Source of the DNA: Lacipirellulaceae bacterium
GTDB taxonomy: Bacteria; Planctomycetota; Planctomycetia; Pirellulales; Lacipirellulaceae
Length of the DNA: 64,000 nucleotides
Assembly (NCBI GenBank): GCA_040218535.1
Contig: JAVJRG010000005.1
Span: 310,001-374,000, forward strand
Reading direction: 5' to 3'
Notes under the pieces: generated by a model
Seen by the model: only the letters and a program-made list of their open reading frames with translations
The model's database searches: none
Told to the model about the DNA's origin: nothing
Made by a program: the position numbers and the translations under genes
Part shown: positions 1-8,978 of the stretch, one piece after another
Position numbering within the stretch: position 1 is the stretch's first letter
How the letters are laid out: each line of letters opens with the position of its first letter

Positions 1-1924
1 CTGATTTGAGTACCACTTCGTCGTCGGAGATCGATTTCACGCCGACGTGTGGAAGGCGTAACGGCAAAAGGACTTGGTTGTTCCCCGAACCCAACAGATA
101 CCAGTTGATACCTGCGGCATGAGCCGTCTTGCTGGCTGAGTGCTTATACTTCCAGACGGTCATTTGGCTGGGGACATGCACTAAGTTCCCTCCGCCCAAG
201 AGTAAATGCTCGTTGTCCGTCCAGGCGATCGTGCTACCGCTATCGGGAACATAAAGCGTATCGAACACCTCGCCCGTTTCGAGGTTCATCAGGTCAACCT
301 GATTCCCGTCGAGTCCTGCGAGCAGTTGCCCAGAGGGATCGAAAGCAAGCGCTTTGTGCCGTCGTCCCTGTGGGAGTGCCACCTGTTGCAGGGGCTCACC
401 CGTGGCAGCATCAAGAATGTAGACGGCTTTTGAATCGGCAATAGCGAACTGATTCAGCCCAGGGCTCAGCGCACCGCTGCTCATGCCATTGAGCGTTAGC
501 GTGTAGATCGCTCGGGCGGATTCGACTTCCCAGACGGTGATTGTTTGACGACCGACGGTTGCTAAGAGATTGTCGTTAATCCACGTCAGATCTTGGATGT
601 CTTTGAAGAACTCCTCCTTGAAGGGACGCCAACTGATGGCGTGCGAGAGTCCGTTAGAGCCAAGGTTGTAAATGTCGACCGTTTTCTTGTCGTGGCTCTT
701 CCCCTCGGTCACTGCCGCGATGCGAATCCCCGAGGGAGACATCGTCGCCAGCTTGAAACCCGCAGGCAGGTCGGTAATCTCCTGGACTTTGCCGGTCCCC
801 AAATTGCAGATCTGAATACGCGCTTCCTTTGAGTGAACCCCGGAGCCTCCCATACGCGAGACGAGCGCGAACTCGCCGTTGGGCGACACGGTAAAGCTCT
901 CAATGTCCTCAAAAAAGCCTTTCTTGCCGCCAAGTCGCATTGCCCGCAGACGGCGAGACGATCCAGAATCGAGACCTGGGTCCGGAATGAAAGAGCCGCT
1001 AGTCTGGGTGCCCAGGACGACTTGCTCGACGCTGGAAAAGTCCGCCTTGGAGAGTACTTGGCCACTAGCGCTGCGTGCGACGGCATTCGGGTCGGCGCGA
1101 ATCATCCGTAGCGAGCGACTGTTTCGCGAGACGCTGTCGATATCATCTTCGCCGTCGAACATCACCTTCAGCCAGTGACCATCCGCGCTGATGACGGTGC
1201 CTCGCTTCAATTCCCCAAAGCTCTCGACCTCGATGATATCGCCCTTCAAGTACTCTCCCGGTTCGCGCTTCACTGGCGCTGCCGCGAACTCCATGTCGAT
1301 CGAGCTATTGCCAAACGGGTTATCCGGATCGGAGTCCCCGAGGCTGACTCCTTGGGACAGGCGCTTCACTTCTTCCTGATCTCGCTCGCTCAGCTTGTCC
1401 AGCGGAAAGGAAATCACCTTGTTGTCCTCTCTTCGCAAACGGACCTTCCCGTCGACGAGTTCCATGAATGTGGCTCGGATCTTATGCTTGCCCGTGGAAT
1501 CGACCCAGGTACGCGGTTTGGGTTTGTCTTCCTTAGCAGCATTGCCGCTTCCGAAAGTGACACTCCGCTCAGTGGTCGTATTGCCGTTATTCGTTCGTGT
1601 GCTGTAGCTATAAGAAAAGCTGCGACTGTTACCGTTCTTACTGCCTGAGGTCGTGCCGCCTCCCGATTGGCCCTTCACGAGATCACGCACATAGCGTTGA
1701 TCGTCCTTGCTGAGCTTAGAGAGCGGTACCTTGACCGTCGTTCCATCAGACTTCCTTAGCTCCACCTTGCCGTTGGCATATTCCAGAAACTCCGCTTCCA
1801 CTTTTTGCTTCCCTGACTTATCACTCCACGTGCGAGCCTGAGTACCTGGCACGAAGAGTAGGCACAAGACGAGCGCGCCGGCAAGTCGAAGTGAAGTCAC
1901 AGGCAGTTGGTTGTGTCGCAGCAT
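1..1924 (-). CDS. Secreted SHD1-domain protein with WD40-like C-terminal region (partial)
   Basis: Read on the minus strand from an ATG at 1924; no stop is reached before the window edge, so the C-terminus is missing (about 641 codons visible). The N-terminus is a signal peptide (MLRHNQLPVT, hydrophobic LAGALVLCLLFV, cut near TQA-RTW). Two SHD1 (SLA1 homology domain 1) copies follow, at about residues 31-80 and 130-180, each beginning RTW.D..GK and ending in a PL.KLS..DQ motif; in planctomycetes this domain is common in exported proteins. The segment between them is rich in S, N and T. After about residue 230 comes a short domain with EYLKGDIIEVES, then repeated blades such as FTVSPNGEFALVSR and LAFDPSGQLLAG, which read like a WD40-type beta-propeller. 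Function unknown; a surface binding or scaffold protein is inferred. Confidence 0.85.
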   Translation of the reverse strand, partial: MLRHNQLPVTSLRLAGALVLCLLFVPGTQARTWSDKSGKQKVEAEFLEYANGKVELRKSDGTTVKVPLSKLSKDDQRYVRDLVKGQSGGGTTSGSKNGNSRSFSYSYSTRTNNGNTTTERSVTFGSGNAAKEDKPKPRTWVDSTGKHKIRATFMELVDGKVRLRREDNKVISFPLDKLSERDQEEVKRLSQGVSLGDSDPDNPFGNSSIDMEFAAAPVKREPGEYLKGDIIEVESFGELKRGTVISADGHWLKVMFDGEDDIDSVSRNSRSLRMIRADPNAVARSASGQVLSKADFSSVEQVVLGTQTSGSFIPDPGLDSGSSRRLRAMRLGGKKGFFEDIESFTVSPNGEFALVSRMGGSGVHSKEARIQICNLGTGKVQEITDLPAGFKLATMSPSGIRIAAVTEGKSHDKKTVDIYNLGSNGLSHAISWRPFKEEFFKDIQDLTWINDNLLATVGRQTITVWEVESARAIYTLTLNGMSSGALSPGLNQFAIADSKAVYILDAATGEPLQQVALPQGRRHKALAFDPSGQLLAGLDGNQVDLMNLETGEVFDTLYVPDSGSTIAWTDNEHLLLGGGNLVHVPSQMTVWKYKHSASKTAHAAGINWYLLGSGNNQVLLPLRLPHVGVKSISDDEVVLKS

Positions 1925-1950
1925 CGAATCAATCCTGTAGTTCAAGACAA

Positions 1951-3570
1951 TTAATTCCTGGCGGTCTGCTTCTCACGCTCACGAATAATTGCAAACGATC
2001 GCACAGCCGCTTCACTTACTTCTCTGGTTCCTGATTTGCGAGCTAGCCGCAGCGCCTTGAAGCACTTCTCCGTGCCGACTTTCCCGAGCAATTCAACGGC
2101 CGCCAAGCTAACTTTAGCATCCTGGTTTGGGGCCGCCTTGATGAGTGCGTCTTCAGCGACGGGGCCCATGTTGCGGAGGCTTTTCACCGCTTGGTCGTGG
2201 CTGGTGCGATTGCCGAGGAACTTCACAACCGCGTCGGCACCCTTGGCATGAGGGTGCTCGCCAAGTCCTACGAAAATTGCTTCCTCTGGACGATTGCTAT
2301 CCTGCTCGAGCAACTTGATCAGCAGCGGCACGCTGTGCCGTCCACCCCAGTGCACCATACCTTTGACGCCGTCAGCTTTCCGCCGGCGGTCTTCAAAGGC
2401 CATTTTTTTGAAGCCTTTGGCGATCCGCTTTTTTAACTCGATGTCTTTGATCGCTTCAGTATCAAAAGTGAGCAGCGTCTTGATCGCTTCGTCGCGATGG
2501 CGGGCTTCTTCATCCTCGAACAAGCCGACCAGCGTTTCGTGGTAGTCCGGAGCACTCGGCTCGGCTCGGCGATTCTGATGCGCAATAGCCGCCTCTCTGG
2601 CCAGTCGTTCCTCCTCGCGCTTCGCTTGTGCCATGGCGCGTTCTTGCTCACGCTTCTGACGAGCCTCGTCCTGTTTCCTTAGCCGCTCTGCTTGCTCCTC
2701 AGCCAGTTTCTTCTCTTCTGCTTCACGTTCCGCCTGCATGCGTGCTTGAACCTCAGGGGAGGTCAGGTCTTCTCCCTGGCCGGCGATTGTTATTTCTTGG
2801 CCTAGATCGAGTGTGATCTCTCCCTTCTCAGGGACTTTCTCGGTAATTGTGCCAAAGGTTAGCGATGCCACAAACTCGTCGTAGCTTTCCACCGGGCCGT
2901 AGGCCATGAGATGACCACCGTAGTTCTCAGGATCAGGCGCGTCGACGATCCTCCCTTCGCCGCCATTCGTTGCCTTCAGCTTCTGTTTCACTTCCTCGAT
3001 CTTCGCGGGACTCGTATTCTGTAGCGTTAGCTCAACAATTTTCGAGGGACCGATGTTTTCGTACATGTCGGCCAAGTCTCTCGAAAATGTCAGGATCGAC
3101 GCATCGCCACCCGCGAGTCCCGCTTCGACTTGCGTTTCTGCCAGCGCGAGCAGCATCTTGCACGAATGCAGCCGCATCTCGTCCCAGAACTCACTCGGCA
3201 GCCCACGCAGGATGTCGAGCCGAGCCCCTTGAATGGCGAACCTTCCCTGTACTTTGGCCAGATCGCGTTCGAGCTTGTTGATCGTGAACTTCTCTCCCCG
3301 CGTTTGTCCGTACTTCTTTTCGTGCTCCAACACCTCCTTGAGCGAGTCGATCATCTCTTGAAAGACACCGCCGAGTTCATCTTTGGCCTTGAGGGCTGAG
3401 GGCTCGTCTTTGACCGATTCCAAGAGATCAGCGGCGGCTTCAAAAGCCTTGAGCATCCGCTTTGCTTTACTCACGCCCCCACCGCAACCTGCAAGCAAGA
3501 CGATGAGACAGGCGAATAGCAGAAATCCTTTGTTTCGTTGGCGGCATTTCGCTTTTGAAGATTTCATCAT
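1951..3570 (-). CDS. Lipoprotein with coiled coil and HEAT-type repeats
   Basis: 539 residues. The N-terminus carries a lipoprotein signal: basic start, hydrophobic LLFACLIVLLAGC with lipobox LAGC at about residues 26-29, then GGG, so it is probably lipid-anchored outside the cytoplasm. Residues about 275-345 are a long charged E/K/R/A coiled coil (AEREAEEKKLAEEQAERLRK and onward). The last about 180 residues form alpha-helical HEAT-like repeats (VPLLIKLLEQ, ADAVVKFLGNR, AAVELLGKVGTEKCFKALR). It lies 26 bp downstream of the SHD1 gene on the same strand and the two may be co-transcribed. No enzymatic motif is seen; an envelope scaffold role is inferred. A second ATG one codon downstream could be the true start. 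Confidence 0.85.
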   Translation of the reverse strand: MMKSSKAKCRQRNKGFLLFACLIVLLAGCGGGVSKAKRMLKAFEAAADLLESVKDEPSALKAKDELGGVFQEMIDSLKEVLEHEKKYGQTRGEKFTINKLERDLAKVQGRFAIQGARLDILRGLPSEFWDEMRLHSCKMLLALAETQVEAGLAGGDASILTFSRDLADMYENIGPSKIVELTLQNTSPAKIEEVKQKLKATNGGEGRIVDAPDPENYGGHLMAYGPVESYDEFVASLTFGTITEKVPEKGEITLDLGQEITIAGQGEDLTSPEVQARMQAEREAEEKKLAEEQAERLRKQDEARQKREQERAMAQAKREEERLAREAAIAHQNRRAEPSAPDYHETLVGLFEDEEARHRDEAIKTLLTFDTEAIKDIELKKRIAKGFKKMAFEDRRRKADGVKGMVHWGGRHSVPLLIKLLEQDSNRPEEAIFVGLGEHPHAKGADAVVKFLGNRTSHDQAVKSLRNMGPVAEDALIKAAPNQDAKVSLAAVELLGKVGTEKCFKALRLARKSGTREVSEAAVRSFAIIREREKQTARN

Positions 3571-3777
3571 TGATAACCACAGAACTGATTAGCAGGATTA
3601 GAAACGGCGGGACGTCACCATTGCCAGCGAGGGCATTGCCGGCGAATGCGGCAAACCATCACCACGCTAGTCTATCACGACGGCCGGGGATTTGCACTTT
3701 TCAGCACGACGCAGCAGGGACCCACGGCCCCGAATTCTAATGCCTGCATCAGGTACTACCGGAAGAATGAGAAAAGG

Positions 3778-6700
3778 TTACAGCTTCGCCAGCGAACTCT
3801 CGACCGCCGCCAATTGCTGTTCGACCTCAGCCAGCTTTTCCCGCTGCTGCTGCACGACTTCCGCGGGGGCACGGCTGACGAAGTTCTCGTTATTCAGCTT
3901 GCCTGAGAGGCTTCCGATAAACTTGGTGAGCTTGTCGCGCTCGCCGGAGAGCCGTTTCTTTTCCGCCTCGACGTCGATAAAGGCGCTTACGTCAACGTAA
4001 ACCTCAACGCCCGCCTGCTTGCCCGAGAGTGCCACGCTGGCCGAAGTTTCCGGCGGAGCGGCGTCCGGCCCAAGTGTCACACCCGTGGCACGGGCCATCT
4101 GCGTGAAATAAGGCTGCATCGCCGTCAGCCGGGCTGCTTGCTCGGCATCGCACTTCACGCTGAACTCAATCGCTTCCTTCTGCGGCACGTTTTGACGCGT
4201 GCGAATCTCACGCACAGCACTCAACACTGCCTGGAAGTCAGAGAACTGCTCGGCGATTGATTCGTCAATGTGCGAAACCTGCGCCTCAGGCCAAGGGGCG
4301 ATGCAGACGCTCTCGGCGGTCGCCTCTCCCAGAGCCGCTGCCGTCAGGCCGCGGGTAGGCGCCACTTCCCCCAACAACTGCCAAACCTCTTCGGTCAAGA
4401 AGGGAATGAAAGGATGCAACAACCTGAGCAAGTTATCAAGCACAGCGGCAAGCACCCGCTGAGCCACGGCCCGCTGTTCAGGCACCGCAAACCGTGCTTT
4501 GGTCATCTCCACATAGAAGCTGCAGAACTCATCCCAAGCGAAGTCATAGAGCGCTCGCGATGCATCGGAAAAGCGGTAGTTCGCCAAGTCGTCGGTCACT
4601 TGCTGGGTGACCGTTGCCAATCGTGAGAGCAACCAACGATCTTCGAGCAGCAAGTCCTCATTGCCAACGGCTGCAGGTTCATAACCATCAAGATTCATCA
4701 GCGCAAATCGCGAGGCGTTCCACAGCTTGTTGCAGAAGTTGCGGCCCAGCTCAAACCGTTCGCTAGTGACCGCCCCGCGCTTGTGGGCCTTCTCCTCATC
4801 GGTCTGCGCCCATTGGGTGCTGAACGATGCGCCGCACTTGTCACACTCGACGACCGGCAGTGTGCGGTTCTTTTTCGTCTGCTTGAGATGCTCCTCGCAG
4901 TGCGGGCAAACAAACTCGACCGGCATCCGCACGTCTTGCGTTTCGGTCGTCAGATAAGCAATCCCGAACCGCAACGCGTCCGCTCCAAAGCGATCAATCA
5001 CATCGAGCGGATCGACCCCATTGCCCTTCGACTTCGACATGGTTTCGCCATACCCGTCGAGAATCTTCGGGTGGATGTAAACTTCAGGGAACGGCACGCC
5101 GCCCATGTTGTACTCACCCATGAGTACCATCCGCGCGACCCACAGCGTAATGATGTCGCGCGAAGTCACCAGCGTGCTGGTTGGGTAGAAGGCCTTCAAG
5201 TCGTCGGTCTCGTCGGGCCAGCCGAGTGTTGAGAAGGGCCAAAGGGCGGAACTGAACCAGGTGTCGAGGACGTCGTCTTCGTGGAAAAAGCCACAAGATT
5301 CGAGCACAGATCTTGCCGATCCGACCTCATCGTTCTTGAGACACACTTGGAGATGAACATTTTCAACGCTTCTGAACTCGGGAATCTGTGCTTTACCATC
5401 TACTACTACAATTAGGATCCCGTTGATAGAGAAACACAGGTTAGAAGCTTCGATTTCCGGAGTGAGCGCTTGAACCAGTTCTATTAGCGTTGACCAATCT
5501 TTACTGGCGTTTCTATTCCAGGTAGCGCTCCAAACCGGAATCCGATGCCCCCACCAGAGTTGCCGTCCAATCGGCCAGTCGCGTTTCTCCCCAAGCCAGT
5601 CGAGATAACTCTTGCCATACCGCTCAGGAACAATCCTCGTGCGTCCCTCGGTCACGGCATCCATTGCTGACTGGGCTAGCTCGTCCATCTTGACAAACCA
5701 CTGATCCGCCAAGTACGGCTCGATCGGCGTCTTGCTGCGGTCGCTGTGGGCGAGGTCGATTTCGCGGTCTTCGACATCGGTTTCTGGGTCGTGGAAACCA
5801 TCCTCGGCCAGCGCGTTGCTCACTGCTTCGCGAGCCTTTTTCATTGTCAGGCCACGGAACTGCTCGGGCACACTATCCGCCAGCGTCCCGTCGGGGTTCA
5901 TGATGTTGATCGTGCCGATGTGCTCGTTGCGTTGCCAAACCTCGTAGTCGTTCGCATCATGCGCGGGCGTGATCTTCACGCAGCCCGAACCTAGTTCCGG
6001 CTTCGCCCATTCGTCGGCAATGAGAGGGATCTCACGATCAGTCAAAGGCAGTTTCAACTTGACGCCGCGCTGGGCCATGTCGCGGAGCGTTTCAAGCTCC
6101 GCTAACTTGCTGCTGATGCGTTCAGCCAGAGCGTCAAGCTGCGCCTGAACCGCCTCCTTTTCTTTCTCCGGCGAAGAAGCAAGCTTGGCCTCTAGTTCTG
6201 TTTGCGTCTTCGCCAGCGCCGCCTTCGGGTCAGGGTGCACGGCAACCGCCGTATCACCTAGCATCGTCTCGGGCCGTGTGGTGGCAATCGTGACGAACTC
6301 AGGTTCGCCCTGTTTGGGGTCAATCACGGGATAGCGAAAGTGCCAGAAGTGCCCTTTGATCTGCGTGTGATACACCTCGTCGTCGGAAACGGCCGTCTGC
6401 AAGAACGGGTCCCAGTTCACCAGCCGCTTGCCACGGTAAATCTTGCCATCGGCGAACAGTTTGAAGAATGTCTCCCGCACGGCCCGCGCACATTGATCGT
6501 CGAGCGTGAACCGCGTTCGCTCCCAATCGCAACTCGCCCCAAGCTGCTTGAGCTGCCCAATGATCCGCTTTTCGTACTGCTCTTTCCACTTCCAAATCCG
6601 CTCGACGAGTCCCTCGCGCCCACCAATCTCGGGACTATGCCGCGTAAGCCCTTCTTCTTCCTTGAGTCGCCGCTCGACCACCGCCTGCGTGGCGATCCCC

Positions 6701-6975
6701 GCGTGATCGGTCCCCGGCTGCCAGAGGACCTCAAAGCCGGCCATCCGCTTCTGCCGCACAAGAATATCTTGCAACGTGTTGTTAAGCGCATGCCCCAAGT
6801 GCAACGCTCCGGTCACATTCGGCGGCGGAATCACGACGGAGTATGGTCGCTTTTCCCCCGAGAGAACCTTCTGCGGGTCCGCATGGAAGTAGCCCTGCTG
6901 CTCCCAATGGGCATACCACTTCTCTTGAGCGGCTTTGTGGTCGTATTGCGAAGGGAGTTGGCTGAAGTCGGTCAT
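3778..6975 (-). CDS. valS: Valyl-tRNA synthetase
   Basis: 1065 residues; charges tRNA-Val with valine in the cytoplasm. Class I motifs are clear: PPPNVTGALHLGHALNNT (HIGH box as HLGH, about residue 58), the KMSKS box as ETMSKSKGNG (about residue 645), GTDHAGIATQ, and DDVLDTWFSSALWPFSTLGW. A ValS coiled-coil arm closes the protein (KLAEVEQQLAAVESSLAKL). The editing domain contains an extra coiled segment (TQTELEAKLASSPEKEKEAV). Just after KMSKS is a zinc-ribbon insertion with CPHC and CDKC pairs (about residues 690-715). Residues about 477-568, between WWGHRIPVW and DDVLDTW, are longer than I expect for bacterial ValS and are encoded by AT-richer DNA. The overall length exceeds the usual 880-950 residues because of these insertions. 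Single gene, nothing co-transcribed nearby is evident. Confidence 0.97.
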   Translation of the reverse strand: MTDFSQLPSQYDHKAAQEKWYAHWEQQGYFHADPQKVLSGEKRPYSVVIPPPNVTGALHLGHALNNTLQDILVRQKRMAGFEVLWQPGTDHAGIATQAVVERRLKEEEGLTRHSPEIGGREGLVERIWKWKEQYEKRIIGQLKQLGASCDWERTRFTLDDQCARAVRETFFKLFADGKIYRGKRLVNWDPFLQTAVSDDEVYHTQIKGHFWHFRYPVIDPKQGEPEFVTIATTRPETMLGDTAVAVHPDPKAALAKTQTELEAKLASSPEKEKEAVQAQLDALAERISSKLAELETLRDMAQRGVKLKLPLTDREIPLIADEWAKPELGSGCVKITPAHDANDYEVWQRNEHIGTINIMNPDGTLADSVPEQFRGLTMKKAREAVSNALAEDGFHDPETDVEDREIDLAHSDRSKTPIEPYLADQWFVKMDELAQSAMDAVTEGRTRIVPERYGKSYLDWLGEKRDWPIGRQLWWGHRIPVWSATWNRNASKDWSTLIELVQALTPEIEASNLCFSINGILIVVVDGKAQIPEFRSVENVHLQVCLKNDEVGSARSVLESCGFFHEDDVLDTWFSSALWPFSTLGWPDETDDLKAFYPTSTLVTSRDIITLWVARMVLMGEYNMGGVPFPEVYIHPKILDGYGETMSKSKGNGVDPLDVIDRFGADALRFGIAYLTTETQDVRMPVEFVCPHCEEHLKQTKKNRTLPVVECDKCGASFSTQWAQTDEEKAHKRGAVTSERFELGRNFCNKLWNASRFALMNLDGYEPAAVGNEDLLLEDRWLLSRLATVTQQVTDDLANYRFSDASRALYDFAWDEFCSFYVEMTKARFAVPEQRAVAQRVLAAVLDNLLRLLHPFIPFLTEEVWQLLGEVAPTRGLTAAALGEATAESVCIAPWPEAQVSHIDESIAEQFSDFQAVLSAVREIRTRQNVPQKEAIEFSVKCDAEQAARLTAMQPYFTQMARATGVTLGPDAAPPETSASVALSGKQAGVEVYVDVSAFIDVEAEKKRLSGERDKLTKFIGSLSGKLNNENFVSRAPAEVVQQQREKLAEVEQQLAAVESSLAKL

Positions 6976-7124
6976 GGGGGGAGGAAGTATACAGTGTTCA
7001 GTTTTCAGTGTTCAGTTCGCAAGCCGGGAGCGTCAGAGCCCGGATAGCCTCTCGGAGAGAAAAGCGTTCTGGCTTATCGCGGAGCAAGCGCGGCGGCAAA
7101 ACTCCATTCATCACTCCGCACTCA

Positions 7125-8690
7125 TCATTGATCACTTCGACAAAGCTTGTACTCGATCGAGTCCACCAGCGCTGCCCAGCTTGCTTCGATCACGTTCTCA
7201 TGCACGCCGACCGTGCCCCAGGCTTCGTTGTCGTCGCGAGACTCGATCACCACACGGACGCTGGCCGCGGTAGCCGCTTCGCTGTTGATGACGCGGACTT
7301 TGTAGTCGACCAGATGCATTTCATTAAGCTGCGGGAAGTGGCCGTTCAGCGCTTTCCGAAGTGCCGCATCCAAGGCGTTCACCGGGCCGTCCCCTTCGGC
7401 CACTTCGTGACGAACTTCGTCGTTAATCTTTAGCTTGACCGTCGCTTCTGTCACCGGCGTGCCGTCGGGATGGCGGTCGACATCAATGTGGTACTTAATC
7501 AGCTCGAAGTGCGGTTCGTGCGTGCCGGCCAGTTTCTTGAGTAAGATTTCGAACGACGCCTCGGCGGCCTCGAATTGGTAGCCTTGGTTTTCCAGCTCGA
7601 CGACCTCTTTGAGGACGCGGCTCATCAGGTCTTTGTCCTGGTCGAGCTTCAGCTTCTCAGCGAGAGCCAGGATGTTCGAGCGGCCCGACAATTCGCTTAC
7701 GAGTACGCGACGTTCGTTCCCCACGGATGCCGGTTCGATGTGTTCGTAGCTGCTGGCAGCCTTGGCAATCGCGTGGACGTGCATCCCACCTTTGTGGGCG
7801 AACGCACTTTGCCCAACAAATGGCTGTCCGTTGCGGGGCAGCATGTTGGCGATTTCGTAAACGTAACGTGACAGCTCGGTCAGTCTCTCTACTCCGCTAC
7901 CGCCGAGCGCCTGATAGCCTTCTTTCTTGAGCGCAAGATTCGCCACAACGGAAATAAGATCGGCGTTGCCGCACCGTTCGCCGAAGCCGTTGATTGTGCC
8001 CTGCACGTGCTCCGCTCCCGCGTCGATTGCAGAGAGCGAGTTCGCCACCGCTAGTTCACTATCGTTGTGCGTGTGAATACCCAGCGGCTTGTCAACTTTC
8101 GCCGCAGCTTCTTTCGTGATCTCTGCAACTTCCTCCGGCAAGCTCCCGCCGTTGGTGTCGCACATAACGATGATCGACGCCCCCGCTTCTGCCGCGGCTT
8201 GAATCGTCTGCGGTGCGTAGTCGGCGTTCGCTTTCCAGCCGTCAAAGAAATGCTCCGCGTCGTAGATCACCTCTTTGCCCTCGGAGACGAAAAACTCAAC
8301 CGTCTCGCGAATCATCGCCAGGTTCTCTTCGAGCGAAACACCGAGAACCTCGGTGGCATGAAAGTCAGAAGTCTTACCAACGATCGTCACCACGGGCGTT
8401 TCCGCTGCCATCAGGGCCAGCATCCCCGGATCGTCCTTCGCCATCACGCCTCGCCGTCGCGTCATGCCGAAGGCACACAGCTTCGCGTTGTTCTTGAGTG
8501 GTTTCTCATGCAACCGCTTGAAGAAATCCGCATCCTTGGGATTGGAAAGCGGATAGCCCCCTTCGATAAAATCGAAACCCAGCTCATCAAGCCGCCGAGC
8601 AATGAGCACCTTGTCCTCCAACGAAAAGCTCACCCCCTCGCCCTGGGCCCCATCGCGGAGCGTTGTATCGTAGATTTGGATGGTTTTCAT
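7125..8690 (-). CDS. cimA: (R)-citramalate synthase
   Basis: About 521 residues from the ATG at 8690 (an in-frame TTG lies one codon upstream). Belongs to the isopropylmalate/homocitrate/citramalate synthase family: it condenses pyruvate with acetyl-CoA to citramalate, the threonine-independent entry to isoleucine. Evidence: DTTLRDGAQGEGVSFSLEDK at the N-terminus (metal and catalytic residues), FIEGGYPLSNPKD typical of the CimA branch rather than LeuA, the metal-binding IHTHNDSELA, and GTINGFGERCGNADL. The C-terminal about 150 residues are the regulatory dimer domain (VKLKINDEVRHEVAEGDGPV), suggesting isoleucine feedback, as known for the family. The 288 bp between this gene and the divergent SPFH gene must hold both promoters; I could not assign boxes. 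Confidence 0.93.
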   Translation of the reverse strand: MKTIQIYDTTLRDGAQGEGVSFSLEDKVLIARRLDELGFDFIEGGYPLSNPKDADFFKRLHEKPLKNNAKLCAFGMTRRRGVMAKDDPGMLALMAAETPVVTIVGKTSDFHATEVLGVSLEENLAMIRETVEFFVSEGKEVIYDAEHFFDGWKANADYAPQTIQAAAEAGASIIVMCDTNGGSLPEEVAEITKEAAAKVDKPLGIHTHNDSELAVANSLSAIDAGAEHVQGTINGFGERCGNADLISVVANLALKKEGYQALGGSGVERLTELSRYVYEIANMLPRNGQPFVGQSAFAHKGGMHVHAIAKAASSYEHIEPASVGNERRVLVSELSGRSNILALAEKLKLDQDKDLMSRVLKEVVELENQGYQFEAAEASFEILLKKLAGTHEPHFELIKYHIDVDRHPDGTPVTEATVKLKINDEVRHEVAEGDGPVNALDAALRKALNGHFPQLNEMHLVDYKVRVINSEAATAASVRVVIESRDDNEAWGTVGVHENVIEASWAALVDSIEYKLCRSDQ

Positions 8691-8978
8691 CAATTTCTCT
8701 GGACGTGACCGTGGCTGGAACTCAGGCGCGAATCTCTGATTTTAGTTGGATTCGACAACTATTTGAAGGCGAGGCTTCTTGCTACTACTCGAAGCCAAAT
8801 ATGGCCAATAAACGCGGTCTGCAAGCGAATAACCCACACAATAGGAACCCTGGAGAGGCCCAGAGGTTCGACCCTGGAGTAGTTGCCACTTGGAATAAGC
8901 TACACTCTCGAGCTGGAAACTCCCCGCACTACGCTCATTAGCGAGCGTCCCTCGAGTATTAAGAAAGCGATTAAGAAA

